The position numbers and the translations under genes were made by a program. From NCBI GenBank assembly GCA_018818125.1, contig JAHISQ010000176.1:1-64000 (forward strand): 64,000 nt of DNA, written 5' to 3'. The notes under the pieces are model-generated. The model had not been told where the DNA came from. It searched no databases and was given only the letters and a program-made list of their open reading frames with translations. Origin of the DNA: Candidatus Rifleibacteriota bacterium (GTDB taxonomy: Bacteria; Muiribacteriota; Ozemobacteria; Ozemobacterales; Ozemobacteraceae). Shown here in pieces: positions 18,119-27,146 of this stretch. Within the stretch, counting starts at the first letter, position 1; every line of letters begins with the position of its first letter.

Positions 18119-19387
18119 TTAATCCCCGATGGGTGTGCTGACTGTCGGTAGCGACTCTTGTAGAGGTTCTCCGCCAGTTTTTCCAGCGCCATCTGGTAAA
18201 GCAGATGAAGTCGGCTCATGCAGCTTTTCTGTTGCGGTCGCTGCTTCGGTCTGGCTGGCCAGGCCGATGTTCTCAGTAGCTGTGGCAGGAATCTGCAACA
18301 GACTGTTGTTGGCTGGTGTGCTCAAGTTTTTTGGTTGCATCTGTGCTGGTATATCTTTTTTCAATTCTGGTATAGGCACTGTGCTTGAGCTGGTTTGAAA
18401 AAGGATTACATTGTAGGCAAGGTAGACTGCTACAAGCAATGCTCCTTCTGCTCTGATAATGCGCATGCCGGTAGACATTATCGGCAGTACTCCGAGACTG
18501 ACTACAACCATCAACGGAATATGAATGCCGAGCATGTTTGGAGATACCATTAAAACCTGGGTTTCAGGGGTGGGATTGAACCAGGACACGGCTGAAGCGC
18601 AGCCAACAATGCCCAGGACATTGAAAATGTTAGAGCCGACAACGTTGCCAAGCGTGATTTCTGAGTGGCCCTTGCGGGCTGCTACAATAGACGTGGCCAG
18701 TTCTGGCAGTGAGGTGCCAATGGCAATAAGAGTCAGGCCGATTATTTCGTCTGACAGACCCAGGATTTTTGCTATTTCCACAGCACCCTTGACCAATACC
18801 TCAGAACCTATAACCAGTCCCACCAATCCGACGAGTATATAAATAATGTTGGTTTTGGTTGTCGGCATTTCATCTTTTTCGGTAGCTTCAGTGATGAGAT
18901 CGCATTTTTCAACCATCTCAGCGGCAATTGTGCTTTCTTTTCGGCTCCAGTAATAGCTTAGGCCGGTATAGGCAAATAGAAGGGCGAAGAGCATCATGCC
19001 TTCAGTCGGGGTAATGTAACCATCAGTATGCGCTACATACCAAAGTAAAAGAGCAGTTCCAATCATTATCGGCACTTCGCGGCGCACCATCTGGCGCTCG
19101 CATTTAATCGGGTAGATCAGTGCGGCAATTCCCAGGATAAAAGCCGCATTCATGATGTTCGAACCAACCAGATTGCCGAGCGATAGCGCCGGATTTCCCT
19201 TAAGGGAGGCATTGACGCTTACTACCATTTCGGGCAGAGAAGTGCCGGCGGCAACTATCGTCAGGCCAATTACTGTTTTGCTGACTCCAATGTTGATTGC
19301 AAGGTTTGAAGCCCCTTCTACCAGCTTGTCGGCAGCATATGAAAGTAATATGAATCCAATGATGCAATAAATGAAGCTGAGAACCAT
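18119..19387 (-). CDS. Cation/calcium exchanger (CaCA family) with a long tail
   Basis: The 422-residue protein has the internal duplication of Na+/Ca2+ exchangers. Alpha-1 is GTSLPEMVVSVNASLKGN followed by LGNLVGSNIMNAAFILG. Alpha-2 is GTSLPELATSIVAARKG followed by LGNVVGSNIFNVLGIVG. Each holds the conserved acidic and Asn residues of the ion site. About ten membrane helices are expected. The YrbG-type core ends near residue 345. The remaining 75 residues form a Thr/Ala/Pro-rich tail not typical of the family, on a side of the membrane I cannot determine. AGGAG precedes the ATG. Its role is export of Ca2+ or another cation against Na+ or H+. Confidence 0.92.
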   Translation of the reverse strand: MVLSFIYCIIGFILLSYAADKLVEGASNLAINIGVSKTVIGLTIVAAGTSLPEMVVSVNASLKGNPALSLGNLVGSNIMNAAFILGIAALIYPIKCERQMVRREVPIMIGTALLLWYVAHTDGYITPTEGMMLFALLFAYTGLSYYWSRKESTIAAEMVEKCDLITEATEKDEMPTTKTNIIYILVGLVGLVIGSEVLVKGAVEIAKILGLSDEIIGLTLIAIGTSLPELATSIVAARKGHSEITLGNVVGSNIFNVLGIVGCASAVSWFNPTPETQVLMVSPNMLGIHIPLMVVVSLGVLPIMSTGMRIIRAEGALLVAVYLAYNVILFQTSSSTVPIPELKKDIPAQMQPKNLSTPANNSLLQIPATATENIGLASQTEAATATEKLHEPTSSALPDGAGKTGGEPLQESLPTVSTPIGD

Positions 19388-19499
19388 GGGCTAGATGCTC
19401 CTGATACCGTCTAACGGTTTTAATGATTTGAGGGTATTTTAGACAGGTTTTACTGTGAACGCAATAAAAATCTGATGGGCAGGAAAGTTGTTGCAAAAC

Positions 19500-19521
19500 A
19501 AAAGCCCGCTGTAGCGGGCTT
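19500..19521 (-). terminator. Rho-independent terminator of the ankyrin gene
   Basis: The stem AAGCCCGCT/AGCGGGCTT is followed on the minus strand by TTTGTTTTG. It lies 39 bases after the stop at 19560. Confidence 0.8.
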
Positions 19522-19559
19522 AAAGTGGTGATGGGGATAAGAGAGATCTGCGCTATCCA

Positions 19560-20882
19560 TTAATCATGAGCATAACAGATTTCAGATGTTTCACCGGTTG
19601 CTGTGGCTGTATCTGTATGTACGCTTGCCCACCAGATCAGATATGACAATACATACAGCATCACAAACCATGCCCAGAAAATGGCGAAGTCTTTTACAAT
19701 TGCAGCGTTAACATTCATTTTGTCGTAAAAGAACAATTCGATCAGTAAGAGGTGCGCAACTCTGAAGTGAACAGCCTCTCTAAGGTCTTTAAAGAAATGC
19801 AGAGGAGAGATCGATTCTGATTCGGTTGTTACCATAAGGAATGAACCTATGAATACGATCAAAGAATTGGCGAATGCCTGCATGAATTCTGCGCTGACCA
19901 GATTTCCGACGCTCAGGTTCAGGGCTATTATTGATGGCAAAGCTCCGGTTGCAAAGCCTTTCCAGAGCAAAAACATCAGGAGCGGGAAAACCACGAACCA
20001 GAGAGTTGATTCGAGGCCTCTGGCTAGTGTGCTGGAGTAGCTGTGTGAGCCATGGCCTGAAATCAGGTCATTTACAATTCTTTTGCAACAGCTTGCAAAC
20101 TGGTTTTTCGGCTGCAGAGCCTGATTGTCGTAAAAATCGGTAAGCGCCGGTTTTTTGACTAATGTATCAACCTTCCCAGGGATTGCTGCCCGGTTTTGTT
20201 TTTCTAATTCCTCAAGAAGAACCTTGATATAATTGATGTACTCTTGTTTGCCGCACACTTCAGCGATGTCAAGGAAGGTCTTGCCGCTGTCGTCGAGCTG
20301 GTGCGGATTAGCCTGGTTGATTAACAGAGCGTCGGCGCACCTGAAGTGCCCTTTTATGGCAGTCATGTGAAGCGCGGTAAGTCCCAGAACGTTTCTTATG
20401 CGCGTATTGGCGCCTGCGGTCAGCAGGATTTCTGCTGCCCGTGCGAAACCTTTCTGAGCAGCCAAATGTAATGGTGTGTTGCCGTTCTTGTTGATGACAT
20501 CAGGATGAGCGCCTACTTCAAGCAATCTGGCCATAATGGCACAGGCATTGTGTCTGGCCGCAATATGGAGCGGAGTTTCCTGTCTGTTTGTCTCAAGGTT
20601 CAGGCTGATGCCGGATTCAATGAACAGAGCTACCGCTGCTTCATTCCTGCTTTTGCAGGCTTCATGCATCGGAGTCCAGCCGAAGTCGTCTGGAGTATCT
20701 GCTCTGGCTCCGCATTTTAGCAGTTCGGCAATCGTTGTCGGATCGCCATTTTTTGCAGCGTGGTGTAATAGCGTTTCTTCGTGGTAGTTTTGTTCATATA
20801 TAAGCTCGGGTTCCTGTTCGAGGTAGAACCTGAGCAGTTTGGAATCAGAACCTTCGATAGCGCTGGTTATTCTATCCCACAT
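19560..20882 (-). CDS. Ankyrin-repeat protein with a C-terminal membrane domain
   Basis: The start is set at ATG 20882, which has GGAGG eight bases upstream; a longer in-frame extension lacks one. The product has 440 residues. Residues 10-205 hold about six ankyrin repeats (for example DDFGWTPMHEACKSRNEAAV, KNGNTPLHLAAQKGFARAAE, LGLTALHMTAIKGHFRCADA). After a linker, residues 290-430 contain about four hydrophobic segments that should span the membrane (LWFVVFPLLMFLLWKGFA, ANSLIVFIGSFLMV, LLLIELFFYD, FWAWFVMLYVLSYLIWW). The membrane part is not a channel family I can name. Ankyrin repeats would face the cytoplasm and bind a partner. It is monocistronic, with its own terminator. Confidence 0.75.
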   Translation of the reverse strand: MWDRITSAIEGSDSKLLRFYLEQEPELIYEQNYHEETLLHHAAKNGDPTTIAELLKCGARADTPDDFGWTPMHEACKSRNEAAVALFIESGISLNLETNRQETPLHIAARHNACAIMARLLEVGAHPDVINKNGNTPLHLAAQKGFARAAEILLTAGANTRIRNVLGLTALHMTAIKGHFRCADALLINQANPHQLDDSGKTFLDIAEVCGKQEYINYIKVLLEELEKQNRAAIPGKVDTLVKKPALTDFYDNQALQPKNQFASCCKRIVNDLISGHGSHSYSSTLARGLESTLWFVVFPLLMFLLWKGFATGALPSIIALNLSVGNLVSAEFMQAFANSLIVFIGSFLMVTTESESISPLHFFKDLREAVHFRVAHLLLIELFFYDKMNVNAAIVKDFAIFWAWFVMLYVLSYLIWWASVHTDTATATGETSEICYAHD

Positions 20883-21582
20883 AATATTTTCCTCCCATCT
20901 TTGTTTCTCTACAATATTTGCATTTCTTCTTCTGGGATTTGCTGCATCCAAATTTTATTGGGAGTGCGTTGATAGCAAATATTGCGTCAAGTCGTGGCAT
21001 TCGAAAACACGTATAAACAGTGAGCTTTTGGTTGGTAGTGGCAGAATCCTGCCATATGGTCAGCAGAAAACTGCCAAAGATTTGCAATGGGTTAGTCAGC
21101 CTTGTCTCACAAGGGCGGTTATATGCATAGGCTACTCCTGAAGGATCAAAATAGAACAGAGCTTATTTTCTGTCTTATTCTCTTGTATCTGTGCCTTCAA
21201 TCAGGAGAACTCTGGCAAATGACTAATGGCTTCTGTAGAGCTAAAGCTCACACAGAAGCGTTATGCCGGACTGAACACTCAAATCGCAATGTCTAATATA
21301 GCCTGTCGGCCGTCAGCGATTTTTTGCGCGTTTTTTTTTCCCCAACCTCTCTTAACTTGATTATACTTGTTTATCGCTAACCCGCAACCCCAATTAGAAA
21401 TATCGATTTATAGCGGGTTTTCGCGATTCGGAATTGTTTTCATTGTCAATAATGCGTTGTTTAGAATTAACACAGCTTCTATGTCATTGAAAAATGGCTT
21501 TTAGAAGGATAAACAAACTCTGTGGTCGTCAGAAGAATGTTTTTGCCGAAGTGTCGTTGAGGATTGGTTCTGTCTTGAAATT
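20883..21582. other. 700-base intergenic region, nothing recognised
   Basis: Divergent promoters for the ankyrin gene (left) and the small conserved gene (right) must lie here. The only longer frames are short and lack ribosome binding sites or codon character. I see no RNA gene, strong hairpin or mobile-element end. Confidence 0.4.
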
Positions 21583-21669
21583 TTGCTCAGGAAAATTATA
21601 TTCAGGGTAGATCGCATATTTATGTGCGGCATGCCAATAGCCAATGAGGAGCAGAGAGGGGGAAAACTG

Positions 21670-21972
21670 ATGAAAGCCGGCATTTGCTTTACAGGCACAG
21701 GTCCAATACTCTTTTTGACCACGTATTCTTCGTTTGCCGATCCAGAATTGCTTAAAAAATTTGACTCAAAAGGAATCAAGAAATTCATTGCTTACGAAGT
21801 TCCGCTTGAGACCGTTCAGGAAAAATATGGAGCTCATTACGGTATTATAATGGGCGATTTGAAGCAGGAAAGCGATCTGAGGGTTCTCGATTACGATGGG
21901 CATCACGTGTTCTATCTATTTTCTCTGCGCGATCTGGGCGAGCCAATTATCCATGATGAAAGTGCTTCCTGA
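21670..21972 (+). CDS. Small conserved-looking cytosolic protein, function unknown
   Basis: The start at 21670 has GAGGGG in the right place; the upstream in-frame ATGs at 21583 and 21622 do not. The 100-residue protein has no signal peptide. It opens with MKAGICFTGTGPILFLTTY and contains ALHYG-type turns (GAHYGIIMGDLKQE) and VFYLFSLRDLGEPI. It is compact, soluble and well balanced in composition, as expected for a real gene. I do not recognise the family. A terminator follows within 60 bases, so it is transcribed alone. Confidence 0.65.
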   Translation: MKAGICFTGTGPILFLTTYSSFADPELLKKFDSKGIKKFIAYEVPLETVQEKYGAHYGIIMGDLKQESDLRVLDYDGHHVFYLFSLRDLGEPIIHDESAS

Positions 21973-22002
21973 GGGGAATTAACAGGTCGGCTTGGCATGT
22001 TT

Positions 22003-22030
22003 GGTCCGGGTTATCCCGGGCTTTTTTTTT
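22003..22030 (+). terminator. Rho-independent terminator
   Basis: The stem CCGGG-TTAT-CCCGG is followed by a nine-T run, after the small cytosolic protein gene. Confidence 0.85.
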
Positions 22031-22136
22031 GCCGGTCATTATGGTCAGAAAATTTAAATAAAAAACACCGCAACTTTTTTGCAATTTATTGATTTAACCA
22101 TTCAGATGCATCAATAAATTTCAGGAGGAATCAAAA

Positions 22137-23186
22137 ATGAGAACTTCAAGACTGGTTAGATCAAGTTTAATGAAATCTAGTTCTGGACTGGCCGCAACAT
22201 TCTCACTGATCATTATTCTAATCGTGATCTCTGGTAGCCTGACACCTTCCATGGCGCAACAGTTTCAAAACGGTCAGGAACTTACATTCGAAGATGATTC
22301 TGGTAATGGCAACGGCCATGACGAAGGCATGCCGGGTCGTCGAACTGGTCATAGCGACAATATGCCGGGAAAACGTCTTGGACACCGCAAAGATGACGTT
22401 GCTCAAACCGACGGGAATTCTGGTTCTTCGGATGCTCTCACAAATTCGCCAGCAGAAGGCAACCATGGCCGTCATGGCAACAACAGTCAGGTTGGCAATA
22501 ATCAGGGTAACAATAATCAGGCTGGCAATGGCAATCAGGGTAATATGGGGAGACGCAGACATGGCTTCAATCAAATGCCCGGTCGTCGCGTAGGTCCGCC
22601 AATGGGTAATAACAGCGGATTCGGTCAGGGCAATGGTAATCAGTTTAAAAACAACCGTGGCAACAACGGTCAGGCTGGCAACGGCCAGTGCGGTAATGGT
22701 CAGATTGGCAATAATCAGGGTAACATGTGGGGCAGCAGACCTGGCTTCAATCAAATGCCCGGTCGTCGAGTAGGTCCGCCAATGGGTAACCCCGGCGGAT
22801 TCGGTCAGGGCAATGGTAATCAGTTTAACAACAATCATGGCAACGCTCAGGGCAACAACAATCAGTGCGGTAATGTCCAGATTAGCAGCAATGATCAGGC
22901 TGGCAACGGCAATCAGGGCAACAATAACAAGGGTAATATGTGGGGCAGCAGACCTGGCTTCAATCAAATGCCCGGTCGTCGAGTAGGTCCGCCAATGGGT
23001 AACCCCGGCGGATTCGGTCAGGGCAACAATTTTCGTGCCAAAAGAAATGACGGCAACAATGGTGTTGGTAACGCTTTTGGCAAGAATAGCAACAACGGCA
23101 ACAATGTCATCGATAAAGCTTTTGGCAGAAAAAATCAGCAGGGGAACGGCGCGGCTCAAGCCCGGAACAATAAACCCCAGAAATAA
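22137..23186 (+). CDS. Exported Asn/Gly-rich tandem-repeat protein
   Basis: The 349-residue product starts at an ATG with AGGAGG. It has a signal peptide ending SLTPSMAQ at about residue 41. The mature protein is almost entirely low complexity (Asn, Gly, Gln, Arg). Three long repeats share the core GFNQMPGRRVGPPMGN and continue FGQGNGNQFN with Asn-rich spacers, at about 22545-22655, 22726-22836 and 22938-23026. The repeats are nearly identical in DNA. Two shorter MPGRR/MPGKR elements precede them. The repeat arginines next to Asn/Gly-rich tracts suggest a disordered or amyloid-like surface polymer, but that is inference. The ECF sigma operon follows 168 bases later. Confidence 0.75.
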   Translation: MRTSRLVRSSLMKSSSGLAATFSLIIILIVISGSLTPSMAQQFQNGQELTFEDDSGNGNGHDEGMPGRRTGHSDNMPGKRLGHRKDDVAQTDGNSGSSDALTNSPAEGNHGRHGNNSQVGNNQGNNNQAGNGNQGNMGRRRHGFNQMPGRRVGPPMGNNSGFGQGNGNQFKNNRGNNGQAGNGQCGNGQIGNNQGNMWGSRPGFNQMPGRRVGPPMGNPGGFGQGNGNQFNNNHGNAQGNNNQCGNVQISSNDQAGNGNQGNNNKGNMWGSRPGFNQMPGRRVGPPMGNPGGFGQGNNFRAKRNDGNNGVGNAFGKNSNNGNNVIDKAFGRKNQQGNGAAQARNNKPQK

Positions 23187-23354
23187 CAAGACGGTGGCTG
23201 GCCACGAAGAGATTTTTCTGGCCAGCCCCAGCCTGTAATTGAATTAACCAACCAGGATTGAATATTGTCAGCTCAATGAAGTATTTTGGTTTACTGAGAA
23301 ATGGATTATAAGAATTGAACAGCAGAAAAATATACATTGATAATGAGGTAAGGT

Positions 23355-23951
23355 TTGGGGAACGATCTGGAGATGCTAAAAGACGAGGAGTTGATGCTTC
23401 AGTTTCAGGACGGAGACGAAGCAAGTTTTCGAACCCTTGTTGATCGTTATAAACAAAGAATTTATGCATTTGCTTACCGATTTCTCAATAGAAGTTCTGA
23501 AGCCGAAGACATTGCTCAGGAGGTGTTTGTGAAAATTTATTTTTCCAGAGATACTTACCGGCCTGCAGCAAAATTTTCGACCTGGGTTTATGTAATTACC
23601 AGAAATACCTGTCTCCAGGCCTCTAAAAAGTTGGGAACAAAGGTTTCACTAAATGAGAAACGCTCTGAAACCGGACTGGAAATGCTTGAAACGATGACAG
23701 ATAACACCTCAGAAAGCCCCTCTGAAAAAATACTGAGTGACGAGAAGTCCAGCAAAATTGCAGAGGCGATTGACCGTCTTCCAGAATCCCAGAAGATGGC
23801 GATAATTCTGAAACGCTACGATCAGATGAGCTATGAAGAGATGGCTGAAGTAATGAGTTGTTCGGTTCAATCGGTTAAATCTCTGTTGTTCAGAGGTCGC
23901 ACCGCTTTAAAAGAGTATTTGAAGGAGTATTTTTTCGAAATGAGGGTTTGA
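23355..23951 (+). CDS. ECF-type RNA polymerase sigma factor
   Basis: The product, up to 198 residues, has both sigma domains. Region 2 spans about 15-85 (FRTLVDRYKQRIYAFAYRFL, then EAEDIAQEVFVKIYF, then STWVYVITRNTC). Region 4 spans about 135-190 (LPESQKMAIILKRYDQMSYE, then VQSVKSLLFRGRTALKEYL). The start is ambiguous: TTG 23355 follows GGTAAGG closely, while ATG 23373 is six codons in. It is followed 12 bases later by an anti-sigma gene and then a DUF3106-like gene, the usual arrangement of a sigma/anti-sigma pair with a target. The inducing signal is not evident. Confidence 0.95.
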   Translation: MGNDLEMLKDEELMLQFQDGDEASFRTLVDRYKQRIYAFAYRFLNRSSEAEDIAQEVFVKIYFSRDTYRPAAKFSTWVYVITRNTCLQASKKLGTKVSLNEKRSETGLEMLETMTDNTSESPSEKILSDEKSSKIAEAIDRLPESQKMAIILKRYDQMSYEEMAEVMSCSVQSVKSLLFRGRTALKEYLKEYFFEMRV

Positions 23952-23972
23952 TTTAATCGAGGAATGATAGAT

Positions 23973-24506
23973 ATGGACTGTAAACAAGTAAAAAATATGT
24001 TCTCAGAGTATCTCGATGGCAGTCTTGCTGCAGATCAGCGAGAGCAGCTTGAAGACCATTTGGAAAAATGCGCTGAATGCCGTCTGGAGTGCGATTCTCT
24101 GCTCGATTCGTGGGAAATGTTGACAGATTATGAGGTGCCGCAGGTCGGTGACCAATTCACCCGGCAGGTAATAGAGAAAGTGCATGCTAAGAGCGTCGAA
24201 TTTTCTGAAACCGGTTTCCTGACGCGGCTGCTCGCGGTGTTTTCGCTGAGAAATTTTTCATCGGTGCCGGCTTTAGCGTCTCTTGTTGTATTGATCGGGA
24301 TTGGTTATTTTCTTTTGTCTGGTCGACCAACCGGCCTTGTTGATAAGACTGATTTTTCTAACGGTCAAAAAATAGAGATTGTTCGTGACTTAAATGATGA
24401 AGAAATCATACGAAACCTCGAAATATACGAAAATGCAGAAATTTTGGAAAATCTTGATCTGCTTGTCGACATGGAAGCTGTCGAAAGCCTTGAAGCGGAC
24501 GAATAA
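23973..24506 (+). CDS. Anti-sigma factor with zinc-finger (zf-HC2) domain
   Basis: I choose ATG 23973 because GAGG lies ten bases upstream; the ATG at 23964 is only one base from it. The product has 177 residues. The cytoplasmic N-terminus has the HxxxCxxC zinc motif (HLEKCAECRLEC, about 29-40), which in this family holds the sigma factor inactive. One membrane helix follows at about 107-124 (LASLVVLIGIGYFLLSG). The periplasmic end is acidic, with repeated leucines (EEIIRNLEIYENAEILENL), a common tail of such proteins. The gene sits between its sigma factor and a DUF3106-like gene, with 3 bases to the latter. Confidence 0.92.
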   Translation: MDCKQVKNMFSEYLDGSLAADQREQLEDHLEKCAECRLECDSLLDSWEMLTDYEVPQVGDQFTRQVIEKVHAKSVEFSETGFLTRLLAVFSLRNFSSVPALASLVVLIGIGYFLLSGRPTGLVDKTDFSNGQKIEIVRDLNDEEIIRNLEIYENAEILENLDLLVDMEAVESLEADE

Positions 24507-24509
24507 GCC

Positions 24510-25805
24510 ATGCAAAAACACTCGACTCTGAATTTATTGAAAGTAATTTTGTCGGTCTGGCTGGTGCTGATAGCGACTGGCATGCCGCTCTATGCCCAAA
24601 ATGCTTCAGAAACAAAAACAATAAAAGAGTCGAGTTATGAGGAGAAATTGGCGCGCTGGAACAGCTTTTCTGATGAACAGAAGGAAGCTATCAGGAAAAG
24701 GGCGCGCACTATGAGTGAGAAAAAGTTTAAACAGCTCGAAAACAATTATGAGCGCATCAGAAGTTTTGAGCCTGTCGATCAGGAACGAGTTGAAGAGAAT
24801 TACGGGCGTATGAAGCAGTTTAAACCTCAGCAGCAGAGAGTTCTGAAACGAAAATTTGAGAGGTTTCAGCAGCTTCCTCAAGAACAGAAACAGCAGTTTC
24901 GGAGAAAATTTGTTGAGCCAAGACGTCACGCTCCCGGTTTCAGTCAGCAACAATATCAGCGCCAATGGCAGCAGCCAGGCAGTGGTCATGTGCCTGATCC
25001 AAATAAGAAACCTGGTTTCACGCCTGGCCAGTCACCAGATCGACAGCCTGGCCAGCAACCAGACCGACAACCCGGTCAATCTGGTCAGTCCGGTCATCGC
25101 CCCGGACAACCTGGGCAAAGAACAGGCCAACGCCAATGGCAGCAACCAGGCAATGGTCATGTGCCTGATCCAAATAAGAAACCTGGGTTCATGCCCGGTC
25201 AGCCACCAGACCGACAACCCGGTCAACCAGGTCAGCCCGGTCATCGCCCCGGACAACCTGGGCAAAGACCAGGCCAACGCCAATGGCAGCAACCAGGCAA
25301 TGGTCATGTGCCTGATCCAAATAAGAAACCTGGTTTCACACCCGGTCAGCCCGGTCAGTTGAATGATCAGAATCATCAGCCGCAAAATCCTGACTTCAAG
25401 CCTGAAAATGGGCCGCAAAAAATGCGTCCCGGCATGAAACATCGCCACCCTGTTCCTCGCAGAGATGATTTGCGGGAATTTCGCCGCGATATGATGGGTG
25501 ACAATAACAACAGAGAAGGGCAGGAGCCTTTGCAGAAGCGTTGGCGTGAAATTGATAATTTCCGTGAAAAATCTGGTAATTCAGATGCCCCGGATCAGAC
25601 AATTCAATCGGGTGATGAAAAGCGAACTCCCGGTGTGCATAAAGTGCCACCGCCACGTAATGGCCATTTTAAGCCGCCAATGTCGCCAGATAATAAGCCA
25701 GATCCCAGTCGCGGTGGCTATAAACAGAACCCAGACAAAATTCTCCGTAAGTCTGACGATGGCAAAATGAAAAGGCCGTTAACAGATCCTTCAGGGAAAG
25801 ACTGA
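24510..25805 (+). CDS. Exported DUF3106-like protein with Pro/Gln/Gly-rich repeats
   Basis: The 431-residue product has a signal peptide ending PLYAQN (about residue 30). Residues 40-145 carry the repeating W..F.DEQ...I..R...M pattern of DUF3106 (EEKLARWNSFSDEQKEAIRK, LPQEQKQQFRRKF), a helical module known downstream of ECF sigma/anti-sigma pairs. From 150 to 300 three near-identical repeats occur (QWQQPGNGHVPDPNKKPGF, then PGQ/DRQPG tracts), starting near 24960, 25131 and 25278. The C-terminal third is basic, Pro-rich and probably disordered. It is third in the operon and may be the sensor or output in the envelope; which one is unknown. Confidence 0.75.
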   Translation: MQKHSTLNLLKVILSVWLVLIATGMPLYAQNASETKTIKESSYEEKLARWNSFSDEQKEAIRKRARTMSEKKFKQLENNYERIRSFEPVDQERVEENYGRMKQFKPQQQRVLKRKFERFQQLPQEQKQQFRRKFVEPRRHAPGFSQQQYQRQWQQPGSGHVPDPNKKPGFTPGQSPDRQPGQQPDRQPGQSGQSGHRPGQPGQRTGQRQWQQPGNGHVPDPNKKPGFMPGQPPDRQPGQPGQPGHRPGQPGQRPGQRQWQQPGNGHVPDPNKKPGFTPGQPGQLNDQNHQPQNPDFKPENGPQKMRPGMKHRHPVPRRDDLREFRRDMMGDNNNREGQEPLQKRWREIDNFREKSGNSDAPDQTIQSGDEKRTPGVHKVPPPRNGHFKPPMSPDNKPDPSRGGYKQNPDKILRKSDDGKMKRPLTDPSGKD

Positions 25806-25851
25806 AAACAGTTTTTCCCTGCAACGCTATTTTTCGGAGAGCGACAAAGTC

Positions 25852-25880
25852 TTGACAGTTGGATAGTGCACTAGTTAAAC
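25852..25880 (+). promoter_or_regulatory. Candidate sigma-70 promoter for the WG-repeat gene
   Basis: A perfect -35 TTGACA (25852-25857) is followed after 17 bases by TTAAAC (25875-25880) as a weak -10. It sits 40 bases before the WG-repeat start, just after the DUF3106 operon. Confidence 0.4.
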
Positions 25881-25919
25881 TGAACAAAATAAATACGTTT
25901 TGAGGAGAATGATCTTGCA

Positions 25920-27002
25920 ATGAAGAAAAAAATTACCTGTATTTTGATTTTCTCTTTTTTTATGATTTCCTGGGTTTCACTCTATTCCCAGGATGCAGCA
26001 GATCCCCGCATGAAATTACGAGCATTGGTACAGGGTAAAAAAGAACAGAACTATAAATATGGTTATATTGATATTCGCGGAAATTTTGCCATTCCCTGTC
26101 AGTACGATTCTTGTGAAGATTTTAACGGTGACTATGCTAAGGTTGGAGGGTATGGAAAGTTTGTCTTTATCAACCGGGACGGCAAGCCAATTCACGAAGG
26201 GACTTTTTCAGATGCGAACAACTTTAACAATGGCCTGGCACCGGTTAAATCTGATTCAAAAGGGCTCTGGGGATATATTGGGGAAAATGGAGAGCTCGTC
26301 ATTCCTGCCAAATTCGAGAAGGCAGGGGAGTTTTCGGACGGCCTTGCCTACGCTATAGATCCAAAAACAAAAAAAATGGGTTTTATAGATGTGAAAGGAG
26401 ACTGGGTCATTGAACCAGAATTCTCTGCTGAAAGTGGAGCCTTTGAAAATGGTGTAGCAGTCCTTAAGGGTAACCGTGGCCCATCCCTTCTCATTGACAA
26501 ACAGGGAAAAGAACTCAAGAAATTCTCCTATGCCTGGGTTAACCAGTTGAGTTCCGGATACGCCCGCTACTGCGTTCAGGTTGATGGAAATGCGCGTGTC
26601 GGTTATCTGGACAGTAAGGGTGAGATTGCAATTCCTGCTAAATTTTCCGATTGTCACAATTTTGTGGGGGATGCGGCCACTGCTCTGGATCCAGAAACCC
26701 AAAAGTGGGGTCTCATCGACAGGAAAGGCGAGTGGATTGTTGCTCCTGAAATTGGTGGAGTCGGTCCTGGCTACTTATCGGAAGGTCTGATTGCATGGAA
26801 ACGGAATGACCTCTATGGGTTTCTGGATGAAAAGGGAAATGAAGTAATCAAGCCGCTCTTCAAAAGTGCAGAGGCTTTTAAGTGCGGGATTTCGTTCGTT
26901 TCAACCGGTAAATCAACCTTTGGTTTTATTGACAAGACAGGGAAAGTGCTGGACTTTAAAATTGACCCAAAAATGTGGAACAGTCTGAGTTCGTTCAAGT
27001 AG
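25920..27002 (+). CDS. Exported WG-repeat protein
   Basis: The 360-residue product has a signal peptide (about 1-24, cleavage near LYSQDAA) and then about eight WG-type beta repeats. Each has the pattern GYIDxxGxxVIPxxFxxAxxFxxGLA. Examples are KYGYIDIRGNFAIPCQYD (near 42), GLWGYIGENGELVIPAKFE (near 108), MGFIDVKGDWVIEPEFS (near 152) and LYGFLDEKGNEVIKPLFK (near 298). WG repeats form beta-rich, probably propeller-like or solenoid domains of unknown ligand, common in envelope proteins. The architecture matches the larger WG protein at 51.2-53.2 kb, but the two are not close duplicates. It is monocistronic. Confidence 0.85.
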   Translation: MKKKITCILIFSFFMISWVSLYSQDAADPRMKLRALVQGKKEQNYKYGYIDIRGNFAIPCQYDSCEDFNGDYAKVGGYGKFVFINRDGKPIHEGTFSDANNFNNGLAPVKSDSKGLWGYIGENGELVIPAKFEKAGEFSDGLAYAIDPKTKKMGFIDVKGDWVIEPEFSAESGAFENGVAVLKGNRGPSLLIDKQGKELKKFSYAWVNQLSSGYARYCVQVDGNARVGYLDSKGEIAIPAKFSDCHNFVGDAATALDPETQKWGLIDRKGEWIVAPEIGGVGPGYLSEGLIAWKRNDLYGFLDEKGNEVIKPLFKSAEAFKCGISFVSTGKSTFGFIDKTGKVLDFKIDPKMWNSLSSFK

Positions 27003-27108
27003 ATTTAAATAAAAACGACAAATCCGGTGCTGTTGCTTTTGTTGAAAAAGGGCGAATTATTGTCAAGAAAGTAGACCCTGTTGTTTCTCCATTTTGACAC
27101 TGAAAAAG

Positions 27109-27141
27109 AACTGGTAACTGAAGTGGCTTCAGTTACCAGTT
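27109..27141 (-). terminator. Hairpin terminator of the decayed symporter gene
   Basis: The perfect 15-base arms AACTGGTAACTGAAG and CTTCAGTTACCAGTT enclose TGG. On the minus strand a CTTTTTC run follows, 6 bases after the remnant's stop, so it is oriented to end the minus-strand pseudogene. Confidence 0.75.
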
Positions 27142-27146
27142 TGTGT

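Noticed and set aside
22218-23189. Long minus-strand open frame antisense to the Asn/Gly repeat protein
   Set aside because: Its length follows from the codon bias of the Asn/Gly repeats on the other strand. The product is a monotonous Ile/Val/Ala/Thr repeat without start signals.
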